Assembly: GCF_011058165.1 (NCBI RefSeq)
Contig: NZ_JAALEG010000070.1
Location: 1-34,891 of the forward strand
Direction: 5' to 3'
DNA length: 34,891 nt
Origin: Rhodococcus aetherivorans
GTDB taxonomy: Bacteria > Actinomycetota > Actinomycetes > Mycobacteriales > Mycobacteriaceae
The notes under the pieces were generated by a model. It searched no databases, had not been told where the DNA came from, and was given only the letters and a program-made list of their open reading frames with translations. Below, piece after piece: positions 8,233 through 16,622 of the stretch. The position numbers and the translations under genes are program-made. Each line of letters opens with the position of its first letter. Positions within the stretch are counted from its first letter, which is position 1.

Positions 8233-8937
8233 ATGACACATGGTAGCACCCTTCACGAAGTGCTCATCGTCGTGTTCCAGGTTCGCCGATTTCCGGACAC
8301 CCAGGGCGGCACGAAGACCGAGCTCGGGGTGCTGTTGTGGCAGCGCGCCCTCGACCCGGAGGCGGGCACCTGGTCGCTGCCCGGCGGCCGCCTCCGCGAC
8401 GACGAGGACCTCACCACCTCCGCCCGTCGCCAGCTCGCCGAGAAGGTCGACGTGCGCGAGGTGGCGCACCTCGAGCAGCTCTCGGTGTTCTCCGATCCGC
8501 ACCGGGTGCCGGGACCGCGCACGATCGCCTCGACCTACCTCGGGCTGGTGCCGATCACCTCCGATCCCCACCTGCCCGAGGACACCGCCTGGCATCCCGT
8601 GTCGGACCTGCCGGCGATGTCCTTCGACCACGGGGTCATGGTCGAGAACGCACGCACCCGCCTGGCCGCCAAGCTCTCGTACACCAACATCGCCTTCGGG
8701 CTGGCCCCCGCCGAGTTCGCCATGTCCACGCTACGTGAGATCTATTGCGCGGCACTCGGATACCAGGTGGATGCCACGAACCTGCAGCGCGTGCTCAAGC
8801 GCCGCGACGTCCTGACCCCCACCGGCACCACCGCCCCGCCGGGGCGTGCCGGCGGCCGTCCCCCGGCACTGTTCCGCTTCACCGAGTCGCGCCTGCGCGT
8901 CACCGACGAGTTCGCCGCCCTGCGCCCGCCGGGCTGA
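8233..8937 (+). CDS. nrtR: NrtR-type transcriptional regulator of NAD synthesis (Nudix-like + winged helix)
   Basis: 234 aa. The N-terminal ~150 residues are Nudix-like, but the Nudix box is degenerate. At residues 52-74 the G, first E and R are kept (G52, E58, R66), while the following catalytic positions read Q67, E70, K71 and D73 in place of the REUxEExG pattern. This is the usual state of NrtR regulators, which sense ADP-ribose or related NAD metabolites. The C-terminal part (about 155-230, with [20 protein letters not shown]) is a winged-helix DNA-binding domain. It is divergent from nadABC with a palindrome between. ATG 8233 is chosen because the longer frame would pass through the operator. 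It likely represses nadABC and itself. Confidence 0.88.
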   Translation: MTHGSTLHEVLIVVFQVRRFPDTQGGTKTELGVLLWQRALDPEAGTWSLPGGRLRDDEDLTTSARRQLAEKVDVREVAHLEQLSVFSDPHRVPGPRTIASTYLGLVPITSDPHLPEDTAWHPVSDLPAMSFDHGVMVENARTRLAAKLSYTNIAFGLAPAEFAMSTLREIYCAALGYQVDATNLQRVLKRRDVLTPTGTTAPPGRAGGRPPALFRFTESRLRVTDEFAALRPPG

Positions 8938-8940
8938 CGG

Positions 8941-9333
8941 TGTGGTTCTCTGCTTCGGTATCGGCAACTGCAGGACGGCCCAGCCGAGTGGACGGTGGCG
9001 GCGAGCGCGTAGTGAGCTACCTCGAGGAGGTCGGTGCCGGCAACCGCGCCGAATCCGCGGAGCCGCTCGTCGCGGTGGCACAGGGCTGCGGCGAGCCGGC
9101 CGAGCCGGTTCGGGGCTCGGCGAAGAATCGCAGGCGCGCGCCTCGCGTTCACCGAGATGTTCGGCGCCGTCGCCGGCCGTTGGGGGCTCCGGCGGCAGAC
9201 GGCGGCTTCGGCCGGCAGCGGGTGCCCGCAAGTGGGCCCGCTCGAAGGCCTGAGAGTCGTCCGGGCGGATGCGGACCGCGTCCCCCTCAGGGGCGACATC
9301 GAGAATCCGGTAGGTGTCGTCGATCAGCGTCAT
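8941..9333 (-). pseudogene. Decayed coding remnant in the nrtR-porin gap
   Basis: The ~515 nt between nrtR and the porin gene hold no intact gene I can defend. On the minus strand, from ATG 9333, about 30 codons look like real coding sequence (MTLIDDTYRILDVAPEGDAV, then RIRPDD) with G/C third positions. After about 9240 this frame turns Arg/Pro/Ala-rich. A second minus-strand frame then looks more protein-like (LCHRDERLRGFGAVAGTD, LLEVAHYALAATV, about 9090-8985). This pattern suggests one gene broken by frameshifts. Family not recognised; it could also be chance in GC-rich DNA. Confidence 0.25.
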
Positions 9334-9402
9334 CGCCACGGCAGTGCACGGTAGAAGATCGACGTCAACGCTCGGTCACACGCCGATGAGCATCGCCTCC
9401 GC

Positions 9403-9449
9403 CTCCGTCGGTGGTGACCCGCTGGGATCCAGGGCCACCACCGACGGAG
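9403..9449 (-). terminator. Hairpin terminator after the porin gene
   Basis: A perfect 14-bp inverted repeat (9403-9416 / 9436-9449), extended inward by one mismatch and three more G:C pairs, starts 4 nt past the porin stop. No T-tract. Confidence 0.7.
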
Positions 9450-9453
9450 TCCG

Positions 9454-10155
9454 TCAGTTGAGGCGCTGCGGGACGCCGTAGGTGACCACGGTGTCGTTGT
9501 TGGCGGTGATCGCGCGGGCGAACGGCCGGACCGTCACCGGCCCGACGGCACCGGAGACCGAGCCGTGTACGCCGGCGATCCGGACGGTGACCGAATCCCC
9601 GTCGAACTCGTGATCCTCGACGATGGCGACCTCGGTGATGCCGCCGGGGGCGAGTTCGACCTCGATCTCCTGCTCGGGAATGATCGAGCCGCCGATCGTC
9701 GCGCCGGTGCTCGCGTCGAGGCCCAGCGCGAATTCGGGTGCCAGTTCGACGTTGACGCCCACCTCGTTGCCGACCTCCCAGTCCAGGCTGGGGGTGAAGA
9801 TGTGCACCACCGCACCGGGCACCGCGACCGGGTAGCCGATCTGATATCCGAGGGTGAGCTTGGTGCCGGTGTAGTCGGCGGCACCGGGCCCGGTGATGTT
9901 CACGGTGGCGGAACCGTCGTGGAAGAACTCGACACTGAGCGGGGAGCTGTCGAGCGGGAGAACGCCCTGGATGGAGGTGTCGGCCTGCAACACCTCGATC
10001 GCGTTGCCGTCCGCGAGGGGCAGCACGCGGGCGTTGTCGACGGCGGCGGTGGCGGCGCCCGGGCCGACGAGCACGCTCAGCGCCACGGCTGCGGTGAGCG
10101 CGGTGCCCCGGACGACATTCGGACGGAATCGGTTGCCGGAGAAGCGGTGGACCAT
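9454..10155 (-). CDS. MspA-family porin
   Basis: 233 aa from ATG 10155, with GAGG 8 nt upstream. Residues 1 to about 38 form a signal peptide (Arg-rich start, hydrophobic core, cleavage near ATAA). The mature sequence matches the MspA fold: IQGVLPLDSSPLSVEFFHDG, then GPGAADYTGTKLTLGYQIGYP, a central loop region, and the C-terminal VTGAAG-like SVSGAVGPVTVRPFARAI and VVTYGVPQRLN. MspA porins form octameric channels in the mycolic-acid outer membrane and admit small hydrophilic nutrients. This places the organism among mycolate-producing actinobacteria. A longer frame upstream to 10413 has no porin-like content and was not used. It is flanked by its own terminator, so it is probably monocistronic. 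Confidence 0.9.
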   Translation of the reverse strand: MVHRFSGNRFRPNVVRGTALTAAVALSVLVGPGAATAAVDNARVLPLADGNAIEVLQADTSIQGVLPLDSSPLSVEFFHDGSATVNITGPGAADYTGTKLTLGYQIGYPVAVPGAVVHIFTPSLDWEVGNEVGVNVELAPEFALGLDASTGATIGGSIIPEQEIEVELAPGGITEVAIVEDHEFDGDSVTVRIAGVHGSVSGAVGPVTVRPFARAITANNDTVVTYGVPQRLN

Positions 10156-10290
10156 CGTGACGACCTCGTTCCTGGAGGGTGGGAAGTGGCGTGACCTCCG
10201 ACACGCACGCACAGCCCAGAAGCAGCACACGCGATTTCGCCGGACGAACCGGGGCGCGGCGTGTCCTGAACGTGACGCCACCACGGGCGG

Positions 10291-10317
10291 GCAGGCAGGA
10301 TCCACGCAGGCAGGATC
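10291..10317. repeat. Short tandem direct repeat upstream of the porin gene
   Basis: GCAGGCAGGATC occurs twice, at 10291-10302 and 10306-10317 (period 15), about 140-160 nt upstream of the porin ATG. It could be a regulator binding pair. The 267-nt gap 10156-10422 otherwise shows no gene. Confidence 0.4.
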
Positions 10318-10422
10318 ACAGCACTCCGGCAGCGCCTGGTTCACACCGCTGTGGCACCGACCGGCCGCCCATAGATGACAAGTTCCGCGAAAACCTACAG
10401 CGAGGTCCGGCACATGCCGGCC

Positions 10423-11679
10423 TTACGTATACCGGGCGTCGGCCGGGTACCGGGGGAAGCCGTCGCCGGCCGCGCGCCAGTCGGCCAGCCACCGCTCGGT
10501 GAGTTCCGTGCCCTCGGCCCGCAACGCCGCCAGGTGCCGCGGACTCCGGTCGAGTTTCGAGGCGTGGTCCAGCGTCCACGCCGAGTCCCGGCTCATCTTG
10601 ATCGTGCGGACCACGACGGTCTTGCGGTCCGTCAGGGGCGGGGCGTCGTTGCCGTACTTGTCGATCCACCGGTTGACGGTGAGGATGTGGTCGAGTTCCT
10701 GGTTCAGCGACAGGTTGCCGGCCAGATCGTTCTCCCGGTCGCGGATCTCCTCGAGACCGACGCGCAACGAGGTCGGCGAGTACTCCTGCGGGTTGATCCG
10801 CACCACCCAGATCTCGTCGGGCTTGTCGTCGCAGGTCTCGGTGTCCAGCAGGTCCCGCACCGGCGGGTTCTGCGAATACAGGCCGTCCCAGTAGTAGCCG
10901 GTGCGCCGGATGGTGGTGCCTTCGTCCGCAGTGGGGAACTCGAGGTTCTCGATCGGTTGTGCGGGCAGCAGCTCGGGCAGCGTGCCCGACGCCGCCACCC
11001 CGTCGAGCGACAGGGCGCGGCGCATCCGCCACCGCGTCGCGCCGTACTGGTCGCGCTCCGGCGGGGGCTTGAGCCCCAGTTCCTCCAGGGTCTTGTCCGA
11101 GTCGAAGGTCTCGAAGTTGCCGCTGAGCACCTCGATCGCGCCGGCGATGACCCGGACATTGTTCTGGGCGAGGAGCTTCCAATCGACCGAGTCGAAGTCC
11201 GGGCAGAGCGAGGCGAGCAGGCCCTGGAATCCGAGGTACTCCGGGCGGGCACCCACCGATCCCAGGCCGAGCAGCCCGAGGCGGCCCGCCGCGGCGTACG
11301 GACTCGATTCGGGGAGGGCCACGCCCGCGGCCTTCCAGCGCAGCAGCACCTGCCCGGCCAGGTTGTGCAGCGTCTCGGCGGGGTTGGTCGCCGCGAACAC
11401 GGTCCACAGGTGGTCGAGTCGTTCGACGGCCTTGTCGACGGTGCCGCAGTCCGGGTCGGATCCGTTGGGGGCCAGGCCGTACCAGGTCGCAAGCGCGCAC
11501 AACGCGCCGGCGGACGTGCCGCTGAGCGAGACCAGATCGAAGGAGGTGCCGCCGTCGGCGTCCCATCGCTGCTTGGCCCGCAGAATCGAGGTGAGCGCAC
11601 CCCAGGTGAAGGCGACGTGCGTACCTCCCCCCTGACAGGCGATGGCGATCTTCTTGCGCCGCACGGACTGCACCGACAC
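10423..11679 (-). CDS. Patatin-like phospholipase / acyl hydrolase
   Basis: 418 aa from GTG 11679, which has AGGA 5 nt upstream. A longer frame with ATG at 11721 has GGAG directly abutting the start and is less likely. The patatin fold is clear: oxyanion loop QGGGTHVAFTWGAL (GGG at 17-19), nucleophile GTSAG (Ser 56) and the catalytic Asp in WDGLYSQNPP (D265). These enzymes use a Ser-Asp dyad to cleave acyl esters of phospholipids or neutral lipids. The ~140 residues after D265 exceed a minimal patatin domain. No signal peptide is seen, so it is probably cytoplasmic or membrane-peripheral. It lies downstream of bsaP by about 125 nt on the same strand, with no obvious link to biotin. Confidence 0.88.
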   Translation of the reverse strand: MSVQSVRRKKIAIACQGGGTHVAFTWGALTSILRAKQRWDADGGTSFDLVSLSGTSAGALCALATWYGLAPNGSDPDCGTVDKAVERLDHLWTVFAATNPAETLHNLAGQVLLRWKAAGVALPESSPYAAAGRLGLLGLGSVGARPEYLGFQGLLASLCPDFDSVDWKLLAQNNVRVIAGAIEVLSGNFETFDSDKTLEELGLKPPPERDQYGATRWRMRRALSLDGVAASGTLPELLPAQPIENLEFPTADEGTTIRRTGYYWDGLYSQNPPVRDLLDTETCDDKPDEIWVVRINPQEYSPTSLRVGLEEIRDRENDLAGNLSLNQELDHILTVNRWIDKYGNDAPPLTDRKTVVVRTIKMSRDSAWTLDHASKLDRSPRHLAALRAEGTELTERWLADWRAAGDGFPRYPADARYT

Positions 11680-11805
11680 GTTGATCCTTCCGGAGGGGAC
11701 GTCGCGCTGATTGTGTCGCATCTCCGGCCGCCTGTCCGCGCGGGCCCCCGGGCGCGGCGGTCCCTCCCCGGCCGCACCCGCCACGGTCGGCGGGCGCGGC
11801 CACGC

Positions 11806-12000
11806 TCAGCGACGTTCCGTCAGGCTCGAGTCGAGCGTCCCGTGCCGGGAGCACCGGGCCCACCAGCCGTCGGGGGCGACCTGCACGATCATCCGGCGCC
11901 CGCACTGCTCGCAGAACCGGGGCGGCTCGAGACCGAGCCGGGCCGCGGCCGGGACCGGGGCGTTCTCGTCGACGGGCCGGCCGGTGAACGGGTTGAACAC
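11806..12000 (-). CDS. bsaP: Biotin synthase auxiliary protein
   Basis: 64 aa. The start [12 protein letters not shown] and the metal-type motif [12 protein letters not shown], then WWARCSRHG, match the small actinobacterial BsaP family (Rv1590-like), encoded next to bioB. The three Cys and nearby His could bind a metal or Fe-S cluster. Members are reported to be needed for biotin synthase activity in actinobacteria, probably by serving the auxiliary Fe-S cluster that is the sulfur donor. It lies 9 nt downstream of bioB, so it is co-transcribed from the BioQ-controlled promoter. Confidence 0.87.
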   Translation of the reverse strand: MFNPFTGRPVDENAPVPAAARLGLEPPRFCEQCGRRMIVQVAPDGWWARCSRHGTLDSSLTERR

Positions 12001-12009
12001 GCCGGCCTC

Positions 12010-13023
12010 CTAGAGGGTCTCGCCGAGCGCCTTGATCGGCATCTTCAGCTCGCCGAGCAGGTCGATGTCGGACTCGGCCGGCCGGCCGAGGGTGGTGAGG
12101 TAGTTGCCGACGATGACGGCATTGATGCCGCCGAGGATGCCCTGCTTGGCGCCGAGGTCGCCGAGGGTGATCTCGCGGCCGCCGGCGAAGCGCAGGATCG
12201 TGCGCGGCAACGCGAGCCGGAACGCGGCAACGGCCTTGAGCGCCTCCGCCGCCGGCAGGACCTCCAGATCCCCGAACGGGGTGCCCGGGCGCGGGTTGAG
12301 GAAGTTCAGCGGCACCTCGTCGGGCTCGAGCGCGGCCAGGTCGGCGGCGAATTCGGCACGCTGTTCGAGGGTCTCCCCCATGCCGAGGATGCCGCCGCAG
12401 CACACCTCCATGCCGGCCTCGCGGACCATCCGCAGGGTCTCCCACCGCTCCTCCCAGCTGTGGGTGGTGACGACCTGCGGGAAGAAGGAGCGGGCGGTCT
12501 CGAGGTTGTGGTTGTAGCGGTGCACTCCCATCGCGGCGAGCTGGTCGACCTGCTCCTGGGTGAGCATGCCGAGCGAGCAGGCCACCTGGATATCGACCTC
12601 GTTGCGGATCGCTACGACCCCGGCGGCGACCTGGGCCATGAGCCGCGCGTCGGGCCCCCGGACGGCGGCGACGATGCAGAACTCGGTGGCACCGGTCTTG
12701 GCGGTCTGCTTGGCGGCCTCGACGAGGCTGGGGATGTCGAGCCATGCCGAGCGGACCGGGGAGGCGAACAGCCCCGACTGGGAGCAGAAGTGGCAGTCCT
12801 CGGGGCAGCCGCCGGTCTTGAGACTGATGATGCCCTCGACCTCGACCTCGGGGCCGCACCAGGTCATGCGGACCTCGTGGGCGAGGCCGAGAAGATCCTC
12901 GAGCCGCTCGTCGGGCAGCTGCAGCACCTCGAGGACCTGCTCACGGTCGAGTCCCTCGCCACGCCCCAGCACCTGTTCGCGGGCGAGGGTGAGGATGTCG
13001 GCACGGGCGGGGGCCTGGGTCAC
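12010..13023 (-). CDS. bioB: Biotin synthase (radical SAM)
   Basis: 337 aa from GTG 13023, supported by AGGAG 6 nt upstream. The radical SAM cluster motif CxxxCxxC reads [30 protein letters not shown] and [12 protein letters not shown] are standard BioB segments. The enzyme inserts sulfur into dethiobiotin, the last step of biotin synthesis, using SAM and a sacrificial Fe-S cluster. An in-frame ATG at 13065 lies inside the operator and would add 14 residues outside the family pattern. First gene of a bioB-bsaP unit, divergent from bioQ across two tandem TGAAC-N3-GTTCA palindromes. Confidence 0.96.
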   Translation of the reverse strand: MTQAPARADILTLAREQVLGRGEGLDREQVLEVLQLPDERLEDLLGLAHEVRMTWCGPEVEVEGIISLKTGGCPEDCHFCSQSGLFASPVRSAWLDIPSLVEAAKQTAKTGATEFCIVAAVRGPDARLMAQVAAGVVAIRNEVDIQVACSLGMLTQEQVDQLAAMGVHRYNHNLETARSFFPQVVTTHSWEERWETLRMVREAGMEVCCGGILGMGETLEQRAEFAADLAALEPDEVPLNFLNPRPGTPFGDLEVLPAAEALKAVAAFRLALPRTILRFAGGREITLGDLGAKQGILGGINAVIVGNYLTTLGRPAESDIDLLGELKMPIKALGETL

Positions 13024-13058
13024 GGTCGTCTCCTGGAGGGTGCGGGTTACGGCGAACT

Positions 13059-13071
13059 TGAACACCGTTCA
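13059..13071. promoter_or_regulatory. BioQ-type operator 1 (bioB side)
   Basis: TGAAC-ACC-GTTCA, a perfect 5+5 palindrome. The reported BioQ motif in corynebacteria has the same TGAAC-N3 form. With the second site it forms a 15-bp direct repeat, so two dimers would bind on one face spacing of about 1.5 turns. Confidence 0.75.
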
Positions 13072-13073
13072 CT

Positions 13074-13086
13074 TGAACGCTGTTCA
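13074..13086. promoter_or_regulatory. BioQ-type operator 2 (bioQ side)
   Basis: TGAAC-GCT-GTTCA, perfect 5+5 palindrome, extended as CTTGAAC...GTTCAGG. The extended form is identical in its arms to the site before bioF at 23143. It overlaps the proposed bioQ -35 box. Confidence 0.78.
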
Positions 13087-13111
13087 GGCTAGGGTGGCGG
13101 TGGTCTACTGT
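13083..13111 (+). promoter_or_regulatory. Predicted bioQ promoter
   Basis: TTCAGG (13083-13088), a 17-nt spacer, then TACTGT (13106-13111). The -35 overlaps operator 2, consistent with autorepression. Confidence 0.45.
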
Positions 13112-13122
13112 CAACGCGACGG

Positions 13123-13818
13123 ATGGTCGGGAACCAGGTACGACGGGAGCGAACGGTGCAGTTGCGACGCGGCGACGTCCTCGACGGCGCGATGACGATC
13201 CTCGACGAGTACGGTCTCGGCGACCTGACGATGCGCAAGCTCGCCACGTCGCTCGGCGTCCAGCCCGGGGCCCTGTACTGGCACTTCCCCAACAAGCAGA
13301 CCCTGCTCGGCGCGATGGCCGACCGCATCCTCGACGGCGTCGACGCCCCGTCCACCGCCCCCGCCTGGGACGGCGCACTCACCGAACTCGCGCACCGCTT
13401 CCGCGCCGCACTGCTCGCCCACCGCGACGGCGCGGAACTCGTCGCCGCGACCTACGCGTCGCGGCTGACCACGTCGCGCGTGCGGGAGGCGTTCGTCGCA
13501 GCGGGCCTGCGGGCGCGGTTGTCCCGCGCCCACGCCGAGCTCGCCGGGTACGCGCTGCTGCACTACGTCCTCGGCCACACCGTCGACGAGCAGTCCCGTC
13601 TGCAGCTCGCCGAACTCGGGGCGCTGACCCGCAAGCCCGTCTCCCCCGACGTGTCCACCGAGACAGCGGCCGGCTCGGACGTCGACCTGCTCGACGGGGA
13701 TCCGTCCGTGCGGTTCGACTTCGGCCTGACCCTGTTCGTCGACGGCATCCGCAGCCGCCTGCGCGAGGGCGATCCCGCTGCGTCGCGGCCGAATGTCACA
13801 CCGGTGCAACCCACCTGA
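13123..13818 (+). CDS. bioQ: TetR-family repressor of biotin genes
   Basis: 231 aa from ATG 13123. An alternative GTG at 13156 has GGGAG 6 nt upstream and would give 220 aa; with the predicted transcription start near 13118 the GTG may be the real start. The N-terminal HTH is TetR-type (TILDEYGLGDLTMRKLATSLGVQ split over helix 1-3, then GALYWHFPNKQTLL). The C-terminal domain (about 80-220) resembles TetR_C and should hold the effector site. The gene is divergent from bioB with two TGAAC-N3-GTTCA sites between, the arrangement of BioQ. It probably represses bioB-bsaP, bioF-bioD and itself. How it senses biotin status is not visible here. Confidence 0.85.
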   Translation: MVGNQVRRERTVQLRRGDVLDGAMTILDEYGLGDLTMRKLATSLGVQPGALYWHFPNKQTLLGAMADRILDGVDAPSTAPAWDGALTELAHRFRAALLAHRDGAELVAATYASRLTTSRVREAFVAAGLRARLSRAHAELAGYALLHYVLGHTVDEQSRLQLAELGALTRKPVSPDVSTETAAGSDVDLLDGDPSVRFDFGLTLFVDGIRSRLREGDPAASRPNVTPVQPT

Positions 13819-13837
13819 ACGCATGTGACATTCGGCC
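13787..13837. terminator. Long inverted repeat over the bioQ stop codon
   Basis: A perfect 14-bp inverted repeat (13787-13800 / 13824-13837) with a 23-nt loop. The bioQ stop is in the loop. It lies between convergent bioQ and sdhB and may terminate from both sides. The loop is long for a terminator, so a protein site is also possible. Confidence 0.5.
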
Positions 13838-13898
13838 ACCAGGACGGACGGGGGTCGGCCGCGCGGTGGCCTGCTACCGGTGGGCCGAGCGGGTGGGG

Positions 13899-14645
13899 TC
13901 AGCGCCGGAACAGCTTGTTGCCGAGCCAGACGATCGGGTCGTACCGACGGTCGACGACGCGTTCCTTCATCGGGATCAGCGCGTTGTCGGTGATGTGGAT
14001 GTTCTCCGGGCACACCTCGGTGCAGCACTTGGTGATGTTGCACAGCCCGAGTCCGTGCTCCTCCTGCGCGGCGGTGCGCCGGTCGGCCACGTCGAGCGGG
14101 TGCATCTCGAGTTCGGCGATCCGCATCAGGTACCGGGGACCGGCGAACGCCTCCTTGTTCTCCTCGTGGTCGCGCACCACGTGGCAGACGTTCTGGCACA
14201 GGAAGCACTCGATGCACTTGCGGAACTCCTGCGACCGCTGCACGTCGATCTGCTGCATCCGGTACTCCCCCGGCGCCAGGTCGGGCGGGGGCGCGAACGC
14301 CGGTATCTCCCGGGCCTTCTCGTAGTTGAAGGACACGTCGGTGACCAGATCGCGGACCACCGGGAACGTGCGCAGCGGGGTCACGGTGACCACCTCGTCC
14401 TCGGCGAAGACCGACATCCGGGTCATGCACAGCAGCCGCGGACGGCCGTTGATCTCCGCCGAGCAGGACCCGCACTTGCCGGCCTTGCAGTTCCACCGCA
14501 CCGCCAGGTCGGGAGCCTGGGTCGCCTGCAGTCGGTGGACGATGTCGAGGACGACCTCGCCCTCGTTGACCTCGACGGTGTAGTCACGCAGTTCACCGCC
14601 ACCGCCGTCGCCGCGCCAGATCTTGAATGCCGCCCGGTACCCCAT
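13899..14645 (-). CDS. sdhB: Succinate dehydrogenase (Sdh1-type) iron-sulfur subunit
   Basis: 248 aa. The N-terminal plant-type [2Fe-2S] domain has CKAGKCGSCSAEINGRPRLLC split as C-x4-C-x2-C...C. The C-terminal ferredoxin-like domain carries CIECFLCQNVC and CNITKCCTEVCPENI for the remaining clusters. It passes electrons from the flavoprotein subunit to the membrane anchor and menaquinone. The sequence starts MGYRAAFKIWRGD, as in the mycobacterial Sdh1 iron-sulfur protein (Rv0247c). ATG 14645 lies 2 nt after the sdhA stop. Last gene of the operon. Confidence 0.94.
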   Translation of the reverse strand: MGYRAAFKIWRGDGGGGELRDYTVEVNEGEVVLDIVHRLQATQAPDLAVRWNCKAGKCGSCSAEINGRPRLLCMTRMSVFAEDEVVTVTPLRTFPVVRDLVTDVSFNYEKAREIPAFAPPPDLAPGEYRMQQIDVQRSQEFRKCIECFLCQNVCHVVRDHEENKEAFAGPRYLMRIAELEMHPLDVADRRTAAQEEHGLGLCNITKCCTEVCPENIHITDNALIPMKERVVDRRYDPIVWLGNKLFRR

Positions 14646-14647
14646 GG

Positions 14648-16564
14648 CTACGGCCTCCGTCCCGGATGTTCCGCGAGTTCGTCGTCGGTGTAGTACTTGG
14701 CGAGTTCCTCGAAATCGAACAGCGCCAACAGGTCCGGTCGCATGGGCACCTGCTGTTCGGGTGCCACCGTGACATCCGGGATCGACTCGTCACCACCGTC
14801 CGTGCGGCACACGAGCAGCGTCCGGCGCCAGTTCGGGTCCATCGACGGATGATCGTCGCGCGTGTGCCCGCCGCGGCTCTCGGTGCGCAGCAACGCCGCC
14901 CGGGCCACGCACTCGCTCACGAGCAGCATGTTGCGCAGGTCCAGGGCGAGGTGCCAGCCGGGATTGAACTGCCGATGCCCCTCCACGGCGACGTTCCGGA
15001 TCCGCGCCCGCAACGCGCCGAGGACGTCGAGGGCACGGGCGATCTCGTCGGCGCGCCGGATGATGCCCACCAGGTCCTGCATGGACTGTTGCAGCCCGGT
15101 GTGCAGGGTGTAGGGGTTCTCCGCCGTCGCGGGCTCGGCGGGATCGAACGGGGCCAGCGCCGTACGCGCCGCGGCCGTGACGTCCGCCTCGGCGACGCGC
15201 GGGCGGTGCCCGAGGCCCTGCACGTAGTCGGCGGCGCCGAGGCCGGCGCGCCGGCCGAACACCAACAGATCCGACAGGGAGTTGCCGCCGAGCCGGTTCG
15301 ACCCGTGCATGCCGCCCGAGCACTCGCCGGCGGCGAACAGTCCGGGCACGGACGCGGCACCGGTCTCCGGATCGACCTCGATGCCGCCCATCACGTAGTG
15401 GCAGGTGGGGCCGACCTCCATCGCCTCCGCGGTGATGTCGACGTCGGCGAGCTCCTTGAACTGGTGGTGCATCGACGGCAGCCGCCGGACGATCTCCTCG
15501 GCGGGCATGCGCGAGGCGATGTCGAGGAACACCCCGCCGTGCGGGGTGCCGCGACCGGCCTTGACCTCGGAATTGATGGCGCGGGCGACCTCGTCGCGCG
15601 GCAACAGGTCCGGGGTGCGGCGGTTGTTCTCCTGGTCGGTGTACCAGCGGTCGGCCTCCTCCTCCGTCTCCGCGTACTGGCCTTTGAACACCGGTGGGAT
15701 GTACGAGAACATGAACCGCTCGTTCTCGGAGTTCTTCAGGACCCCGCCGTCGCCGCGCACCCCCTCGGTGACGAGGATGCCCTTGACGCTCGGCGGCCAC
15801 ACCATCCCGGTGGGGTGGAACTGGACGAACTCCATGTTGATCAGGGCGGCCCCGGCCCGCAGCGCGAGAGCGTGACCGTCGCCGGTGTACTCCCACGAGT
15901 TCGACGTCACCTTCCAGGACTTGCCGATCCCGCCAGTGGCCACGACGACGGCGGGCGCCTCGAACAGCACGAACCGGCCGGACTCGCGCCAGTACCCGAA
16001 CGCACCGGCGATGCGGCCCTCGGCGTCCTTCAGCAGTTCGGTGACGGTGCATTCGGCGAACACCCGCACCCGGGCGTCGTAGTCGCCCGTGGCGGCGTGG
16101 TCCTCCTGCTGCAGGGACACGATCTTCTGCTGCATCGTGCGGATCAGCTCGAGGCCGGTGCGGTCACCGACGTGCGCCAGCCGCGGATAGGTGTGACCGC
16201 CGAAGTTGCGCTGGCTGATCCGGCCGTCGGGGGTGCGGTCGAACAACGCACCGTAGGTTTCGAGTTCCCACACCCGGTCGGGCGCCTCGCGGGCGTGCAG
16301 TTCGGCCATGCGCCAGTTGTTGAGGAACTTGCCTCCTCGCATGGTGTCCTGGAAGTGCACCTGCCACGAGTCGTGCGGGTTGGCGTTGCCCATCGCGGCG
16401 GCGCAACCGCCCTCCGCCATGACGGTGTGCGCCTTGCCGAACAGCGACTTGCACACGACCGCGACCCGCAGTCCGCGTTGACGCGCCTCGATGACGGCGC
16501 GCAGCCCCGCCCCGCCCGCGCCGATGACCACCACGTCGTAGCTGTGCCGTTCGACGTCCGCCAT
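14648..16564 (-). CDS. sdhA: Succinate dehydrogenase (Sdh1-type) flavoprotein subunit
   Basis: 638 aa, preceded by AAGGAGG about 5-6 nt from the ATG. Motifs: IGAGGAGLRAV (FAD binding), HTVMAEGGCAAAMGN (FAD-His region), VQFHPTGMV, the SNRLGGNSL loop and TESRGGHTRDDHP. It oxidises succinate to fumarate, or the reverse in fumarate-reductase mode. Sequence layout and operon order match the mycobacterial Sdh1 complex (Rv0248c) rather than the canonical sdhCDAB. Gap of about 58 nt to the anchor subunit upstream. Confidence 0.95.
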   Translation of the reverse strand: MADVERHSYDVVVIGAGGAGLRAVIEARQRGLRVAVVCKSLFGKAHTVMAEGGCAAAMGNANPHDSWQVHFQDTMRGGKFLNNWRMAELHAREAPDRVWELETYGALFDRTPDGRISQRNFGGHTYPRLAHVGDRTGLELIRTMQQKIVSLQQEDHAATGDYDARVRVFAECTVTELLKDAEGRIAGAFGYWRESGRFVLFEAPAVVVATGGIGKSWKVTSNSWEYTGDGHALALRAGAALINMEFVQFHPTGMVWPPSVKGILVTEGVRGDGGVLKNSENERFMFSYIPPVFKGQYAETEEEADRWYTDQENNRRTPDLLPRDEVARAINSEVKAGRGTPHGGVFLDIASRMPAEEIVRRLPSMHHQFKELADVDITAEAMEVGPTCHYVMGGIEVDPETGAASVPGLFAAGECSGGMHGSNRLGGNSLSDLLVFGRRAGLGAADYVQGLGHRPRVAEADVTAAARTALAPFDPAEPATAENPYTLHTGLQQSMQDLVGIIRRADEIARALDVLGALRARIRNVAVEGHRQFNPGWHLALDLRNMLLVSECVARAALLRTESRGGHTRDDHPSMDPNWRRTLLVCRTDGGDESIPDVTVAPEQQVPMRPDLLALFDFEELAKYYTDDELAEHPGRRP

Positions 16565-16622
16565 CCAGTCCTCCTTCGCTGCCGAGTCGGCCCGGGGCCG
16601 GCGCCCGGGCCGTCGTCGTGGC

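Noticed and set aside
10375-13092. Plus-strand open frame of 905 codons opposite patatin, bsaP and bioB
   Set aside because: Spans three real genes and a terminator-free promoter on the other strand; no domain-like sequence.
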